Made by a program: the position numbers and the translations under genes
Shown: piece after piece, positions 17,496 through 27,096 of the stretch
How the letters are laid out: every line of letters starts with the position of its first letter
Position numbering within the stretch: position 1 is the first letter of the stretch
Notes under the pieces: generated by a model
Databases searched by the model: none
What the model saw: the letters and a program-made list of their open reading frames with translations, nothing else
Told to the model about the DNA's origin: nothing
NCBI GenBank assembly: GCA_965198185.1
Contig: CBDAOU010000001.1
Span: 186,001-250,000 of the forward strand
Origin: JAJECS01 sp965198185
GTDB taxonomy: Bacteria; Chloroflexota; UBA11872
Length of the DNA stretch: 64,000 nucleotides
Reading direction: 5' to 3'

Positions 17496-19469
17496 ATGAG
17501 CCATCACATTCACGCGGGCGTCTCGCGGCGACGCGTCCTGAAGGGCGCCGCTGCCGGATTGTTTGGCGCAGCCGGGGCAGCCGTGTTCGCGGCGTGCGGC
17601 GAAACGCAGGTCGTCACCAAGGAAGTCATCAAGGAAGTCCCGGTCGAGACGGTCGTGACCAAGGAAGTCGTCAGGGAAATTCCGGTCGAGACGGTCGTCA
17701 CCAAGGAAGTCATCAAGGAAGTCGCGGTCGAGAAACTGGTGACAACCGAGGTCGTGAAGGAAGTCGAGGTCATCAAGGAAGTCGCGGTCGAGGTCGAGAA
17801 GATCGTGACGAGGGAAGTCGAGGTCATCAAGGAAGTCACGGCCGAGATGATGATTCCTGAGGGGCCACTCAGCGGTGGCACGCTGCGGCACAGCGCCGGC
17901 GGCGGCAACACCCAGGACATCTTCAACCCGCTCAAGCAGGTCAGCAGCTCGCAGGCCTACATCACCGACTACGTGTTCCTGCCGCTGTGGTACGGCGACA
18001 CCTGGGGCATGGGTGAGACGCCGGCCATGACGGGTGAGTGGGACCAAGCCGTGGCCAACAGCTGGGACGAGGTCGAGCGAGGCCGCGTCTACAACTTCAA
18101 CATCAATCCCGACGTCAAATGGCACGATGGCCTGCCGGTGACGGCGGACGACGTGCTGTTCGGCGCCAAGTTGGGCCTGGACAAGAACTACGGCTCGGGC
18201 ATGCACAAGAAGGCCTGGGCCCGCATCGACGGTGCTGGCGCCTGGGGCGAGAACCCCACGGACAACGTGGAGGACATTGCCGGCCTCACGAAGCTGGACG
18301 AGATGACGGTGCAGGTCGCGATCGACCGGCCCGACTCCGCCTGGTGGGCGAGCCGCGACTGGCACCTGCCGCCGATGGCCCGGCACCACTATGCCGGTCT
18401 CGAGCCGGCGACGGCGCTCGATACGCGCGCCACGCACCTCTTGGGCAACGGCCCGATGATCTGGAACCGCTACGTCAGCCAGCAGTTCGCCGACATGGCG
18501 GCGAACAAGGACTTCGCCTACGGCGCGCCGTACGTCGACGACTACGTCGTGCGCTACGGCGACCGGACCGCCTTGGACGCAGCGATGGAGGCCGGCGAGC
18601 AGGACTTCCACCGCGGGAGCAACATCGAGGCCTTCCAGCGCCTCGCGAGCCTGGCGCACCTGCGGCCGTTCCCGCAGCGCTCGCCGTTCGGCGGCCACGT
18701 GTTCTTCAACCAGTCCGCCGAGATCTTCGCCGACATGACTCTCGAGCAGCAATCGCTGATGATCGAGGCCATGGTGCGGGCGGTGGACCGGGACACGATC
18801 AACAACGAGCTCCACGCGGGCACGCTGTTCGTCTCGGACTACATCTTCGAGCACGTGGCGCTGATGCAGGACCCGCCGGAGGGCACCTTCCGCGCCATGC
18901 CCTACGACCCGGACGCGGCGCGCGCGCTGGTCGAAGAGGCCCAGTGGGACTCGGAGAAGGAGATCCAGTGGATCAAGTGGGGGCCGCCGTCGCCGACGGA
19001 CCTGGCGCTCAAGAACTACTGGGAGCAGGTGGGCATCAAGACCGAGTTCTTCCTGGTCGACGGCTCAGCGGTGATCGAGAAGCTCTACCAGGAGCGCGTG
19101 CACGACATGGTCACGGCGAACATGGGCGGCGACCAGTCCGTCGTGGACGCGTGCCTGCGCGTGTGCAGCGACCGGGTCTACGAGCTGGGGGGCTGGAACC
19201 ACTCGAACATCAACCGCCCGTGGATCGACGAGGCCTACGCCGAGATGCTGGCGGCGCCGAACAACGAGGCGCTGCGCGAGCGCTGGATCGAGTTCGCCAC
19301 GCGGATCCACTCCAAGGGCAACATGGTGGCCGGCCTGCTGTGGCGCGGCTCGCTGCGGAACCTGTACCACAGGCGCCTGCAGGGAGCGTTCTACATGCAG
19401 TTCTACGCCATGCCGGTGCACTCGCCGATCGAGCGGGTGTGGCTGGACGAGTACTGGGAAGAGCGGTAG
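17496..19469 (+). CDS. Tat-exported lipoprotein, peptide-type ABC transporter substrate-binding protein (SBP family 5), copy 1
   Basis: 657 residues. The N-terminus has a twin-arginine signal (SRRRVLKG) and a lipobox VFAAC with Cys34, so it is predicted to be lipid-anchored outside the membrane. Residues about 38-125 are tandem repeats of a 14-residue unit of the type TKEVIKEVPVETVV. The rest is an SBP_bac_5 fold (WHDGLPVTADDVLFG, DEMTVQVAIDRPDS, NNELHAGTLF). Such proteins capture peptides, sugars or other solutes for an ABC importer. No permease or ATPase gene is adjacent. GGGGAGG lies 9 nt before the ATG; a strong hairpin follows the stop. Confidence 0.9.
   Translation: MSHHIHAGVSRRRVLKGAAAGLFGAAGAAVFAACGETQVVTKEVIKEVPVETVVTKEVVREIPVETVVTKEVIKEVAVEKLVTTEVVKEVEVIKEVAVEVEKIVTREVEVIKEVTAEMMIPEGPLSGGTLRHSAGGGNTQDIFNPLKQVSSSQAYITDYVFLPLWYGDTWGMGETPAMTGEWDQAVANSWDEVERGRVYNFNINPDVKWHDGLPVTADDVLFGAKLGLDKNYGSGMHKKAWARIDGAGAWGENPTDNVEDIAGLTKLDEMTVQVAIDRPDSAWWASRDWHLPPMARHHYAGLEPATALDTRATHLLGNGPMIWNRYVSQQFADMAANKDFAYGAPYVDDYVVRYGDRTALDAAMEAGEQDFHRGSNIEAFQRLASLAHLRPFPQRSPFGGHVFFNQSAEIFADMTLEQQSLMIEAMVRAVDRDTINNELHAGTLFVSDYIFEHVALMQDPPEGTFRAMPYDPDAARALVEEAQWDSEKEIQWIKWGPPSPTDLALKNYWEQVGIKTEFFLVDGSAVIEKLYQERVHDMVTANMGGDQSVVDACLRVCSDRVYELGGWNHSNINRPWIDEAYAEMLAAPNNEALRERWIEFATRIHSKGNMVAGLLWRGSLRNLYHRRLQGAFYMQFYAMPVHSPIERVWLDEYWEER
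17607..17856 (+). repeat. Coding tandem repeat, ~42-nt unit (Val/Glu/Lys tract of SBP copy 1)
   Basis: In-frame repeats of about 42 nt encode TKEVIKEVPVETVV and variants, about six units with the last ones degenerate. The alternating hydrophobic/charged pattern suggests an extended or coiled-coil spacer that lifts the binding domain off the membrane. The same tract occurs in the genes at 20006 and 44932. Confidence 0.85.
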
Positions 19470-19516
19470 CGCTCACCGCGATGCCGCCGCGCTGAGCAGC
19501 GGCACCGGCGGAGATC

Positions 19517-19550
19517 GAAGAGCCGGCGGTCGTTTGACCGCCGGCTCTTC
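19517..19550 (+). terminator. Strong hairpin terminator after SBP copy 1
   Basis: Perfect 15-bp inverted repeat, GAAGAGCCGGCGGTC with its complement, around a GTTT loop. It starts 48 nt after the stop of the substrate-binding protein gene. The following T content is modest (GGCGTTTGTC), so termination efficiency is uncertain. Confidence 0.7.
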
Positions 19551-20005
19551 GGCGTTTGTCGACCTATGCAGCTCACCGTGGCGGACGAGGCACCAGGCCG
19601 TATCGTCGAGTGGCGCGGCAAACTGCGCCACCGATTCTCACGCGCAGCTCGCGGTGTGTCCCGCCACCTCGCCGTTGGCGTTGTTGACGACCTTTCCGTT
19701 TCTGGACTACGGTGCGCCAACGTGTGGGCATACGTTGGGCCGGTGCATGCTGGACCTCCGAATTCCAACAAGCAGGCGTAGCCGCACGCGCCCCACGCCA
19801 TCGGTCCGACCCGCCACTAGGTCCGACCAGCCGGGCATTCCTCGCTTCCGCGCTCTGCCCGCACGCCATTCCTCCAACGCACACAGTTCCGCGGTCTACC
19901 GCCGATTGACTGAAGGGAGGAGGTCAAGACTCATACGCGGATAGCCACTGGGCTGTGGTCGTTCACTGACTCTGTCGCCGTACACAAACACGGGAGGGAA
20001 TACAG
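19551..20005. other. Intergenic region between the two substrate-binding protein genes
   Basis: 455 bases with no coding sequence I can support. Short frames on both strands lack family resemblance. It ends with CGGGAGGG (19990-19997), the ribosome binding site of the next gene. Presumably it carries that gene's own promoter, because a strong hairpin separates it from copy 1; no clear -35/-10 pair stands out. Confidence 0.5.
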
Positions 20006-22063
20006 ATGCTTGAAGTTGGGAAACGAATGATGACCCGCCGAAATCTGATTCGCGGGGCGAGCGCCGGCCTGTTTGGGGCGGCGGGCGCGGCGGTACTCGC
20101 CGCGTGTGGCGAGGCTCAGGTCGTCGAGAAAATCGTCACGCAAGAAGTGATCAGAGAGGTCCCGGTCGAGACCATCGTGACCAGGGAAGTGATCCGAGAG
20201 GTTCCGGTCGAGTCCGTGGTGACCAAGGAGATCATCAAGGAAGTTCCGGTCGAGAAGATCGTGACCCAGGAAGTCGTCCAGCAGGTCATCAAGGAAGTCC
20301 CGGTCACGATCGAGAAGGTGGTTGAAGTCGAGAAGGTCGTCACCGTCGAGGTCGAGAAGGTCATCGAAGTCGAGAAGGTCGTCACGGTCGAGGTCGAGAG
20401 GGTCGTGGAGAAGGAGACGATCGTCGAGCGTCCAACGTCCGTGCAAGCCGGCCAGCCGGTATTCGGCGGGGACCTGAGGGTCAGCTGGGGCGGGGGGATC
20501 GCAGGCGCCAGCTTCAACAGCTACACGCAAATCTCCAGCGACCAGGCCATAGTCAACACAGAGGTCGGCACCTCCCTGATCCACGGCGGCAGTTGGGGCG
20601 ACGGCCCGTTCGCGTCGCTTGAGACGCGCTTCGGCGACGGCGTGGCCAAGTCCTATGAAGAGGTGTTGCCGGAAGAGTCCTATATCTTCCACTTGGACGA
20701 GCGCTTCACCTTCCACGACGGCGCGCCGGTGACGGCGGACGACTTCATGTACACGTTCCACATCGTGACGCACCCGGACTGGGGTGTCGGATACGGTTCC
20801 CGGCAGCTCGAGCAGCTGAAGGGGTTCAAGGCGTGGGCTGAGAACCCGACCGACAACATCGAAGACTCCGGCGGGGTGAAGAAGATCGACAACATGACGA
20901 TCCAGCTCACCACGGATGGCGTGAAGGAGCCCTTCTGGGCGAGCCCGAATCCCATGCAGCCCATGCCCAAGCACATCTATGAGACGCTGGAACCGGCCAC
21001 GGCGTTCGACACGATGGCGCTGCAACCGGTGGGCAACGGGCCGTTCAAGTTCGAGCGCTTCGTTGACCAGCAGTTCGCCGAGCTGAGCCGCAACGACGAC
21101 TATCCCTACGGCGCGCCGTGGGTGAATCGCTATATCGTTCGCTATGGCGATCCGTCGGCGCTTGACGCGGCGACGGAGGCGGGCGAGCTCGACTTCCTGC
21201 GCACCAGCAGCGTCGAGGCCTACGCGCGCCTGGCGGGCATGCCGCACATGCAGGCGCAGCCCATGCGATCGCCGTTCGCGAGCTTGATCTTCCTCAACCA
21301 CAACATCTTTGCGGAGAAGTGGCCGGACGTGAACGTCTCGCTGATGACCGAGGCGATGGTGATCGGGGCCGATCGCGAGTCGATCGCCAACAACGTGATG
21401 GCCGGCACGCTCTTCGTGGACGACTACCACTTCAGCCACATCCGGTTCATGCAGGACGCGCCGATGGACGCCTATCGGCAGCTGCCGTTCAACGTGGAAG
21501 CGGCCAAAGCCCTGCTCGAGGAGTCCGGCTGGAACCCGGATGACACGCTCAAATGGCTGGGGTGGTTCGCGCCGCGTCCGCAAGACCTCGCGCTGATGGC
21601 GAACTGGCTCGACATCGGCCTGAAGGTTGAGTTCGAAAGGGTCGACCGCGCCGTGGTGGTCGAGCACCTGTGGGAGACCGGAGCCAACGAAATGGTCGTG
21701 GCCAACCTGGGCGGCTCGCAGGACGTGGGCGATGCGTTCCGGCGGATCGGGTGCGAGGCCATCTGGCCCAACGGCTACAACTACCACCACACCTGCTTCC
21801 CGGAGATCGACGCGCTCTATCAGGCGGCGTTCGACGCGCCAAACAAGGCGGCGCTGAAGGAGGCGTGGATCGAGATCTCCCGCTACCTGCATGGTCGCGG
21901 CACCATGATCGCCGGGCAGTTGTGGAAGCACTCGCTGCTATTCCTCTACCACCGACGCGTGAGCGGACCGTGGTGGATGAACAACTACGCGATTCCGGCG
22001 CGCAGGCCCACCCACCGCGTGTGGCTTGACCCGCGCTGGTCCGGTAGGGACTACGTCGGGTAG
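20006..22063 (+). CDS. Tat-exported lipoprotein, peptide-type ABC transporter substrate-binding protein (SBP family 5), copy 2
   Basis: 685 residues, paralogous to the gene at 17496 and with the same layout: twin arginines at 11-12 (TRRNLIRG), lipobox LAAC with Cys34, then an even longer Val/Glu/Lys repeat region (about 38-150; EKVVEVEKVVTVEVEKV) before the binding domain (FHDGAPVTADDFMYTF, NNVMAGTLFVDDYHF, LMANWLDIGLKVEFE). Predicted to be anchored on the outer face of the membrane. As with copy 1 no permease or ATPase is nearby, so either a distant importer is shared or the two feed the same system with different ligands. Confidence 0.9.
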   Translation: MLEVGKRMMTRRNLIRGASAGLFGAAGAAVLAACGEAQVVEKIVTQEVIREVPVETIVTREVIREVPVESVVTKEIIKEVPVEKIVTQEVVQQVIKEVPVTIEKVVEVEKVVTVEVEKVIEVEKVVTVEVERVVEKETIVERPTSVQAGQPVFGGDLRVSWGGGIAGASFNSYTQISSDQAIVNTEVGTSLIHGGSWGDGPFASLETRFGDGVAKSYEEVLPEESYIFHLDERFTFHDGAPVTADDFMYTFHIVTHPDWGVGYGSRQLEQLKGFKAWAENPTDNIEDSGGVKKIDNMTIQLTTDGVKEPFWASPNPMQPMPKHIYETLEPATAFDTMALQPVGNGPFKFERFVDQQFAELSRNDDYPYGAPWVNRYIVRYGDPSALDAATEAGELDFLRTSSVEAYARLAGMPHMQAQPMRSPFASLIFLNHNIFAEKWPDVNVSLMTEAMVIGADRESIANNVMAGTLFVDDYHFSHIRFMQDAPMDAYRQLPFNVEAAKALLEESGWNPDDTLKWLGWFAPRPQDLALMANWLDIGLKVEFERVDRAVVVEHLWETGANEMVVANLGGSQDVGDAFRRIGCEAIWPNGYNYHHTCFPEIDALYQAAFDAPNKAALKEAWIEISRYLHGRGTMIAGQLWKHSLLFLYHRRVSGPWWMNNYAIPARRPTHRVWLDPRWSGRDYVG
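20117..20440 (+). repeat. Coding tandem repeat (Val/Glu/Lys tract of SBP copy 2)
   Basis: In-frame repeats encoding first EVIREVPVETIVT-type 14-residue units and then shorter EKVVxVEVEKV units. At DNA level the repeated core is GTCGAGAAGGTCGTCA-like. Function as for the tract in copy 1. The change of unit length suggests expansion by slippage or unequal exchange within the gene. Confidence 0.85.
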
Positions 22064-22104
22064 GCCCTGAGGAGCGCCCCGGTTCCTGGGTCGCTCACGA
22101 GCGC

Positions 22105-22135
22105 AAGCGGCGGGGGTTCATCACCCCCGCCGCTT
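22105..22135 (+). terminator. Hairpin terminator after SBP copy 2
   Basis: A 13-bp stem AAGCGGCGGGGGT with its complement and a 5-nt TCATC loop, beginning 41 nt after the stop of copy 2. No real T-run follows, so it is a terminator-like hairpin rather than a textbook intrinsic terminator. Confidence 0.6.
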
Positions 22136-22217
22136 CGCGTGTGATCCGAGGGGGGCCTCAGACTTGGCACGCGGAGACCGTGGCATCATCGGTCGGCCCA
22201 AATCCAAAGGTGCGCCG

Positions 22218-22691
22218 ATGACTCGATCGCTCTGGACGCGCGTGATGTTGGCAGTCGCCGCCCTAGCTCTGAGCAGCGTCGCATTGGGCCTCGCCCTCGC
22301 GTGCGGCGGAGACGGCGAGGGCAACTTGGGTGAACAGGGCGGCGGTGAGGAATCAGCCAACCAACTGGCCAAGACCGAGACGTTCGACGCGGTCCGCGCG
22401 GGTGCTCGTCTCATCGCACGCTATGACGCGGATTCGGGTACGTTCACCGGCACGGTGGAGAACACCACGAGCGCCACGCTGGTACAGGTTCGGGTTGAGA
22501 TTCATCTCTCAAACGGCGAGGAGCTGGGTCCGACAGCGCCGGTTGACTTGGCGCCCGGCGAGGTCGCTCCGGTGACCCTGACGCCATCCGCGCCCTTCGA
22601 GACTTGGAGCGCACACGCCGAAGTCGGCACCAGCGCCGGCAGCGGCGAGCATGAGGGCGGCTCGGAATCCGGTGGCGGCGACGGCGGTTGA
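22218..22691 (+). CDS. Small lipoprotein with FxLYD-like beta domain
   Basis: 157 residues. The signal peptide MTRSLWTRVMLAVAALALSS leads to a lipobox ALAC with Cys29. A single beta-sandwich-like region follows (about 60-135; GTVENTTSATLVQVRVEIHL then VDLAPGEVAPVTL), which fits the FxLYD pattern of extracellular proteins. The tail is Gly/Ser/Glu-rich. Predicted membrane-anchored and extracytoplasmic; function unknown. ATG at 22218 is chosen because it directly precedes the signal peptide. Confidence 0.7.
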   Translation: MTRSLWTRVMLAVAALALSSVALGLALACGGDGEGNLGEQGGGEESANQLAKTETFDAVRAGARLIARYDADSGTFTGTVENTTSATLVQVRVEIHLSNGEELGPTAPVDLAPGEVAPVTLTPSAPFETWSAHAEVGTSAGSGEHEGGSESGGGDGG

Positions 22692-22845
22692 CGCGTAGGG
22701 AACCTAGGCAGACGCCTGGGTCGGCGCCGGTCGCGTTGCGAGAGCACCGGTAGATCGAGCGGCGGGACGACGGCCGCGACCATCCTCGCGCCCAAGCGCC
22801 AACGGTTTCACGCAGGCCCGCCGACAACGACTCGGCTGTTTCGAG

Positions 22846-24453
22846 CTAGTCCTCGACGACCGCTTCGAGCCGGCGAACCAGCGTTGCGCCAGTCTCGGCG
22901 CCAGCGACCCTCCCATAGAAGGTGAGATAGCAAATCCCCAGCGGCGCGCCTTCAATCGGAACCCGACGCTGCCGGTCTCCAACGCTGAGCTCGGCCGTCT
23001 GCTCAGCGACATCCCAGAAAACGGTCACGGGCACCCATTCGTCCGAGGGCACGATGTCGGCATCCAGGCTGAGGTCGATGGCCGCATTCCGTCGGCGATC
23101 CCTGGGGTCCCAATAGGTTTCGTCGAGCACCAAGTCCGCGCCCGCCGACGCGGCGTCGCGCCGAAGCTCGAAGCTCAGCCTGCCGCGCACGGCGAAGGGG
23201 AAGTTGCGCTCGGCCCCGAGCAGGCCCTGACCATCGCTCTGCAGGCGCAGCGCGTGCTCCTCGTCGAGCGTCACCGTCTGTACGGCCGGGGTGCCGGTGA
23301 ACGACCATCCCGCCAGGCCGTTGGAGAAGTCTTCGCGATCACTGGTCTCATCCAGCCGGTCGGGATCGATGTATACGTACTGGCAGCCTGCCCGCTCACC
23401 ACCCGAATGGTGGCCGAACTGCACCAGAACATCGCCTTCGGGCAGCTCCGCAAACCGCGGGTATCCAACCCGGGCGCCGTCCGGATCGTGCCCGACTGTC
23501 CGAACGCACTCGCGATAGCCGCGCCAGGTCGCGCCGTCGTCGTGCGAGACCGCGACGTTGAAGACCTGGCGGCACCAGGACTCGGTTGGGTATTCGGTCC
23601 ACTCGGACAGCATGTCGGACGCAAACGGCGGCCCGATTCCGTTCGTCCACACGAACAGCAACCGCCCGTCGCGCAGCCGCAGCGCCTCGCCGGGCGAACT
23701 CGATCCCTTGAACCGCGAAGGCTCGGGCGGCGACCAGATCCTTCCGTCGTCGGAGAAGGACTCGTAGAAGCACCCAAGCTGCGTGCGAATCAGCATCCAG
23801 ACGCGACCGCCGTCGAGCTCGGCCACCACCGGCTCAACGGCCCCGGAGTGGCTGTGCTGCCCGCCCGATTCGACGGGTAGGTGGGTGGAGTCATGCCCCC
23901 ACGTGCGTCCCCCGTCGTCCGAATAGCAGGTCTTCGAGACGTACTTGCCCACGGCGCGCTCAACGTCGAAGTACTCCAGCGGCAGCACGATCCGGCCGTT
24001 GGGGAGATGCACGGCGTTCATGATCGCCGCGGTGAAGTCCTCGCCGTAGTCGATTTGCGCCGGACCATCCCACGTGGCCCCGCCATCGCGGGACACGAGG
24101 TGATACACGTCCGTGCGCTGCTCGTGGAGCTTGGGGTCCTCGCGGTCCTCGGGCCACTTCAGGAACCGCATCCCGAACAGGTGGATGCCACCCTCGCGGT
24201 CGACGAAGTTGATGCAGCCTTCCCAACAGCCCAGGCCCATGGGAAGCTCCATGATCGTCTGGCGACTCTCCCATTCGATCGGCCGCCCACGGCCGTACTT
24301 GACGGTCAGGTATTCGGGAATCCACGGGTCGTCGAAGGCGCCGGACTCGATCGACGGATGCAGTACTTTGCCCCGCGTGGACGCGCTCATACAGCGGCCA
24401 TCCGGCAGCACGCTTATCTGTCCAGGCGTTGGGTGACGTTCGGCAATGATCAT
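22846..24453 (-). CDS. Sialidase-like BNR/Asp-box beta-propeller protein
   Basis: 535 residues. Four Asp boxes (S/Y-x-D-x-G-x-x-W type) are visible: SRDGGATWDGP, YSDDGGRTWGHD, FSDDGRIWSPP and SHDDGATWRGY. They mark the blades of a six-bladed sialidase-type propeller (about 1-370). A C-terminal jelly-roll-like domain follows (about 375-535, DFSNGLAGWSFTGTP). No signal peptide. Members include exo-sialidases and other exoglycosidases; I could not confirm the arginine triad. Start ATG at 24453 lies 7 nt after GGAGG. It diverges from the GH20 hexosaminidase, a plausible partner in glycan breakdown. Confidence 0.8.
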   Translation of the reverse strand: MIIAERHPTPGQISVLPDGRCMSASTRGKVLHPSIESGAFDDPWIPEYLTVKYGRGRPIEWESRQTIMELPMGLGCWEGCINFVDREGGIHLFGMRFLKWPEDREDPKLHEQRTDVYHLVSRDGGATWDGPAQIDYGEDFTAAIMNAVHLPNGRIVLPLEYFDVERAVGKYVSKTCYSDDGGRTWGHDSTHLPVESGGQHSHSGAVEPVVAELDGGRVWMLIRTQLGCFYESFSDDGRIWSPPEPSRFKGSSSPGEALRLRDGRLLFVWTNGIGPPFASDMLSEWTEYPTESWCRQVFNVAVSHDDGATWRGYRECVRTVGHDPDGARVGYPRFAELPEGDVLVQFGHHSGGERAGCQYVYIDPDRLDETSDREDFSNGLAGWSFTGTPAVQTVTLDEEHALRLQSDGQGLLGAERNFPFAVRGRLSFELRRDAASAGADLVLDETYWDPRDRRRNAAIDLSLDADIVPSDEWVPVTVFWDVAEQTAELSVGDRQRRVPIEGAPLGICYLTFYGRVAGAETGATLVRRLEAVVED

Positions 24454-24927
24454 GGGTGCGCCTCCGGCTCCGTTCGGCAATCAGACCGCAGAATCCGTCT
24501 AACGCAGGTTACTGCCTTCACCGGAGCCCCTGCCTTCCTATGTTCGAGGCGAGTTCGCGGGCGCTAGCACCAATGTCTCGACGCTCCAGATTCAGCGGCG
24601 TGGCCGGTTCCGTCAAGTGCTAACGCTCGTGCTTCTGAATTCAGGTTATCTGGAGGATGAGACGGCCTCACCGAGCAATTGGTGGAAGTGAACAACGGCT
24701 ATAGTTGAAAGTGCCGGTGACGTGGGGAGGCCAGACGGAGGAAACCTCAAGGGTCAATCTCCGGCAAGCGCATGAGTGTGGAGCGGCTTTACGACCTCCG
24801 GGCAGCGCCGAGGGATTCTCTCGTGGACCATGGAAGGCTGGGCAATCCGCCGGTTGACCTCGATAGCCATGCATAGAATTAATCCCGATCCCCTGTTGCC
24901 ACGCGCTCTTGCTCCGGTGTCGACGGC
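24454..24927. other. Divergent intergenic region between sialidase-like and hexosaminidase genes
   Basis: About 470 bases without a supported gene. It must hold the promoters of both flanking genes. Candidate boxes on the plus strand are TATAGT near 24699 and TAGAAT at 24874-24879, with TTGACC only 14 nt before the latter, so neither is a good pair. I see no riboswitch-like structure. Confidence 0.4.
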
Positions 24928-26490
24928 GTGATCTCTGCGTCTAGGCGCGATCCCAACGCCATCGCCATAATCCCGGCTCCGGCCCAAATCACGCCCCTCG
25001 CGGGACGATTTCAGCTCGGGCCCTCCACGACCATCCACCTGGCGGATGCGAAGCTCGAGACTGTTGCCACGCGAGAATTTCAGCGCCTGCGCGCATCCAC
25101 CGGCCTGGAGCTGGCGGTCGTATCGAACGAGCCGGCCGACATCGTAGTTTCATCGGATGCGTTGATCCCTCCGGAAGGCTACCGGCTTGCGGTAGGCCCT
25201 GACGCCGTTCAGATTCAGGCCGCCGACGCCGCCGGGCTGTTCTACGCCTTCCAATCGACCCGGCAATTGCTGCCGCCTGAGGTGGAGTACGAACGCGTTC
25301 TCCCAGGCGTTGAATGGAGCCTTCCCGCCGTCGAAATCCTGGATTGCCCGCGCTTTCCCTACCGCGGAATGCAATTGGACGTGAGCCGGCATTTCTTCGA
25401 GGTCGAGTTCGTGAAGCGCTTCATCGATCTGATGTCACGCTACAAGTTCAACCGGTTTCATTGGCATCTGACGGATGACCACGGATGGCGCATCGAGATA
25501 GGCGGCTATCCGCGCCTCACGGAAGTGGGTGCTTGGCGAAGCGAGACGATGCTCGGGAACGACCTCAAGACGCACGTCGGTGACGGTATTCCACACGGAG
25601 GTTTCTACACACGGGACGATATTCGGGAGGTATTGGACTACGCGGCCGAGCGCTTTGTGACCGTTATTCCGGAGATCGAAATGCCGGGACATTCCACCGC
25701 CGCGCTGGTCGCCTACCCGGAGTTCGGATGCCATCCTGGACCTTATGACATACCCACGAGTTGGGGGATAAAAGCCGATATCTATTCCCCATCGGATGCC
25801 ACGTTTAGTTTCCTGGAAGATGTGCTCACCGAAGTTATGCAGTTATTTCCCAGCGAACTCATTCACATCGGCGCGGACGAAGTGCCCAAAGACCAGTGGA
25901 AGGAAAGCAGTCTCGCGCAGAGTGTCATGGCTCGCGAGGGACTTGCCGATGAGAACGAGCTACAGAGTTGGTTCGTCAGGCGCATCGAGGCCTTTCTGAA
26001 TGCCAGCGGCCGCCGCCTCATCGGATGGGATGAAATTCTCGAGGGAGGGCTGGCGCCGAATGCGACCGTCATGTCATGGCGCGACATGACCGGCGGAGTG
26101 CAGGCGGCACGACAGGGGCACGACGTCATCATGACGCCCAAAGACTACGTCTACTTCGACTACTATCAGGGTGATCCGGCCACCGAGCCACTGGCTGGCC
26201 GGTTCGGCCATACGATCCCGCTGGATACCGTGTATGCGTTCGAACCGGTTCCGGACGAGCTGACGGAGCGGGAATCCCGGCACATTCTGGGCGCACAGGG
26301 AAACGTCTGGACGGAATTTGTCAGAACACCCGAACACGTGGAATACATGGCGTATCCGAGGGCATTGGCATTGTCGGAGGTCGTTTGGTCACCTAAGGCC
26401 AGGCGGAACCTCAATGGGTTTCACCGGCGGCTGAATGCAAACATCGAGCATCTGGATGCGCTACGCGTGAACTACAGGGCGCTCGACTAG
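24928..26490 (+). CDS. Beta-N-acetylhexosaminidase (GH20)
   Basis: 520 residues. An N-terminal GH20b domain (about 1-135) ends in ADAAGLFYAFQSTRQLLP. The catalytic TIM barrel (about 140-500) contains MQLDVSRHFF, FHWHLTDDHGWRIEI, PEIEMPGHSTAAL, the catalytic Asp-Glu pair HIGADEVP (Asp317, Glu318) and the aromatic GAQGNVWTEF. GH20 enzymes remove terminal GlcNAc or GalNAc through substrate-assisted catalysis. No signal peptide is present, so it likely acts on imported chito- or glycan oligosaccharides. Start is a GTG with no strong ribosome binding site. Confidence 0.93.
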   Translation: MISASRRDPNAIAIIPAPAQITPLAGRFQLGPSTTIHLADAKLETVATREFQRLRASTGLELAVVSNEPADIVVSSDALIPPEGYRLAVGPDAVQIQAADAAGLFYAFQSTRQLLPPEVEYERVLPGVEWSLPAVEILDCPRFPYRGMQLDVSRHFFEVEFVKRFIDLMSRYKFNRFHWHLTDDHGWRIEIGGYPRLTEVGAWRSETMLGNDLKTHVGDGIPHGGFYTRDDIREVLDYAAERFVTVIPEIEMPGHSTAALVAYPEFGCHPGPYDIPTSWGIKADIYSPSDATFSFLEDVLTEVMQLFPSELIHIGADEVPKDQWKESSLAQSVMAREGLADENELQSWFVRRIEAFLNASGRRLIGWDEILEGGLAPNATVMSWRDMTGGVQAARQGHDVIMTPKDYVYFDYYQGDPATEPLAGRFGHTIPLDTVYAFEPVPDELTERESRHILGAQGNVWTEFVRTPEHVEYMAYPRALALSEVVWSPKARRNLNGFHRRLNANIEHLDALRVNYRALD

Positions 26491-26696
26491 AACCAGGTCG
26501 CCGCGAGTGCCAGGGTCATGTCCCGCCCTCCCAGGCGGATCCGCGCCCAAGGACCGCTATCGGGCCGATCATTCGAGCAATGCGTGAATCGCCTTTAGCG
26601 GTGCAAAGGCTCATGCGGAGAATTTCGCATGGCGCACCGATGGCGGCTGGCGACGGGCGAGCCAAGCGGCACAAGGAAGCGCTGTCGGCCAAAAGG

Positions 26697-26769
26697 CTCC
26701 TCGGGCAGGACTCGAACCTGCAACCCTGCGGTTAACAGCCGCACGCTCTACCAATTGAGCTACCGAGGA
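26697..26769 (-). tRNA. tRNA-Asn (GTT)
   Basis: Minus strand: acceptor TCCTCGG pairs with CCGAGGA, discriminator G, no encoded CCA. Anticodon loop CTGTTAA gives GTT (Asn). D arm TAGCTCAATTGGTAGAGC and T loop GGTTCGAGTCC are canonical. Confidence 0.95.
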
Positions 26770-26842
26770 ATGCGGCGCGGTTGGCGCGCACACGAACATG
26801 GCGCCCACGAAGGGCGCCATGATCGCTACGGGCCAGCGGGAT

Positions 26843-26956
26843 TTAGCCCTCGACGTTCTCTTCGGGTTCCTCTCCGCCCATCATCTTCTTGAATGCCCGG
26901 AATGCCACCGCGACCACACCCGCCAGCGCCGCGAGAATACCGATCCGCTTGATCAT
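26843..26956 (-). CDS. 37-residue single-pass membrane peptide
   Basis: MIKRIGILAALAGVVAVAFR is a membrane helix with a basic start, followed by the charged tail AFKKMMGGEEPEENVEG. A GAAGGTG ribosome binding site lies 7 nt before the ATG at 26956. Short proteins with this layout (another is at 50307) are frequent and usually unannotated. Function unknown. Confidence 0.6.
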   Translation of the reverse strand: MIKRIGILAALAGVVAVAFRAFKKMMGGEEPEENVEG

Positions 26957-27096
26957 CTGAAAGCACCTTCGCCCTCGTCCGCTGATTCCGACTATAGCAG
27001 AGGCCCACGGCGATTTGACGTTGCCCACCCGGCACAACTCGACACTGCCACCTGGTCACAATCGGCAGGTCCGGACGGCCTGGTCGCCCCTCCCGG

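Noticed and set aside
17607..17856. CRISPR-like array from the repeated ~42-nt units
   Set aside because: The repeats lie inside an open frame, have no unique spacers between them, and encode a repeated protein spacer.
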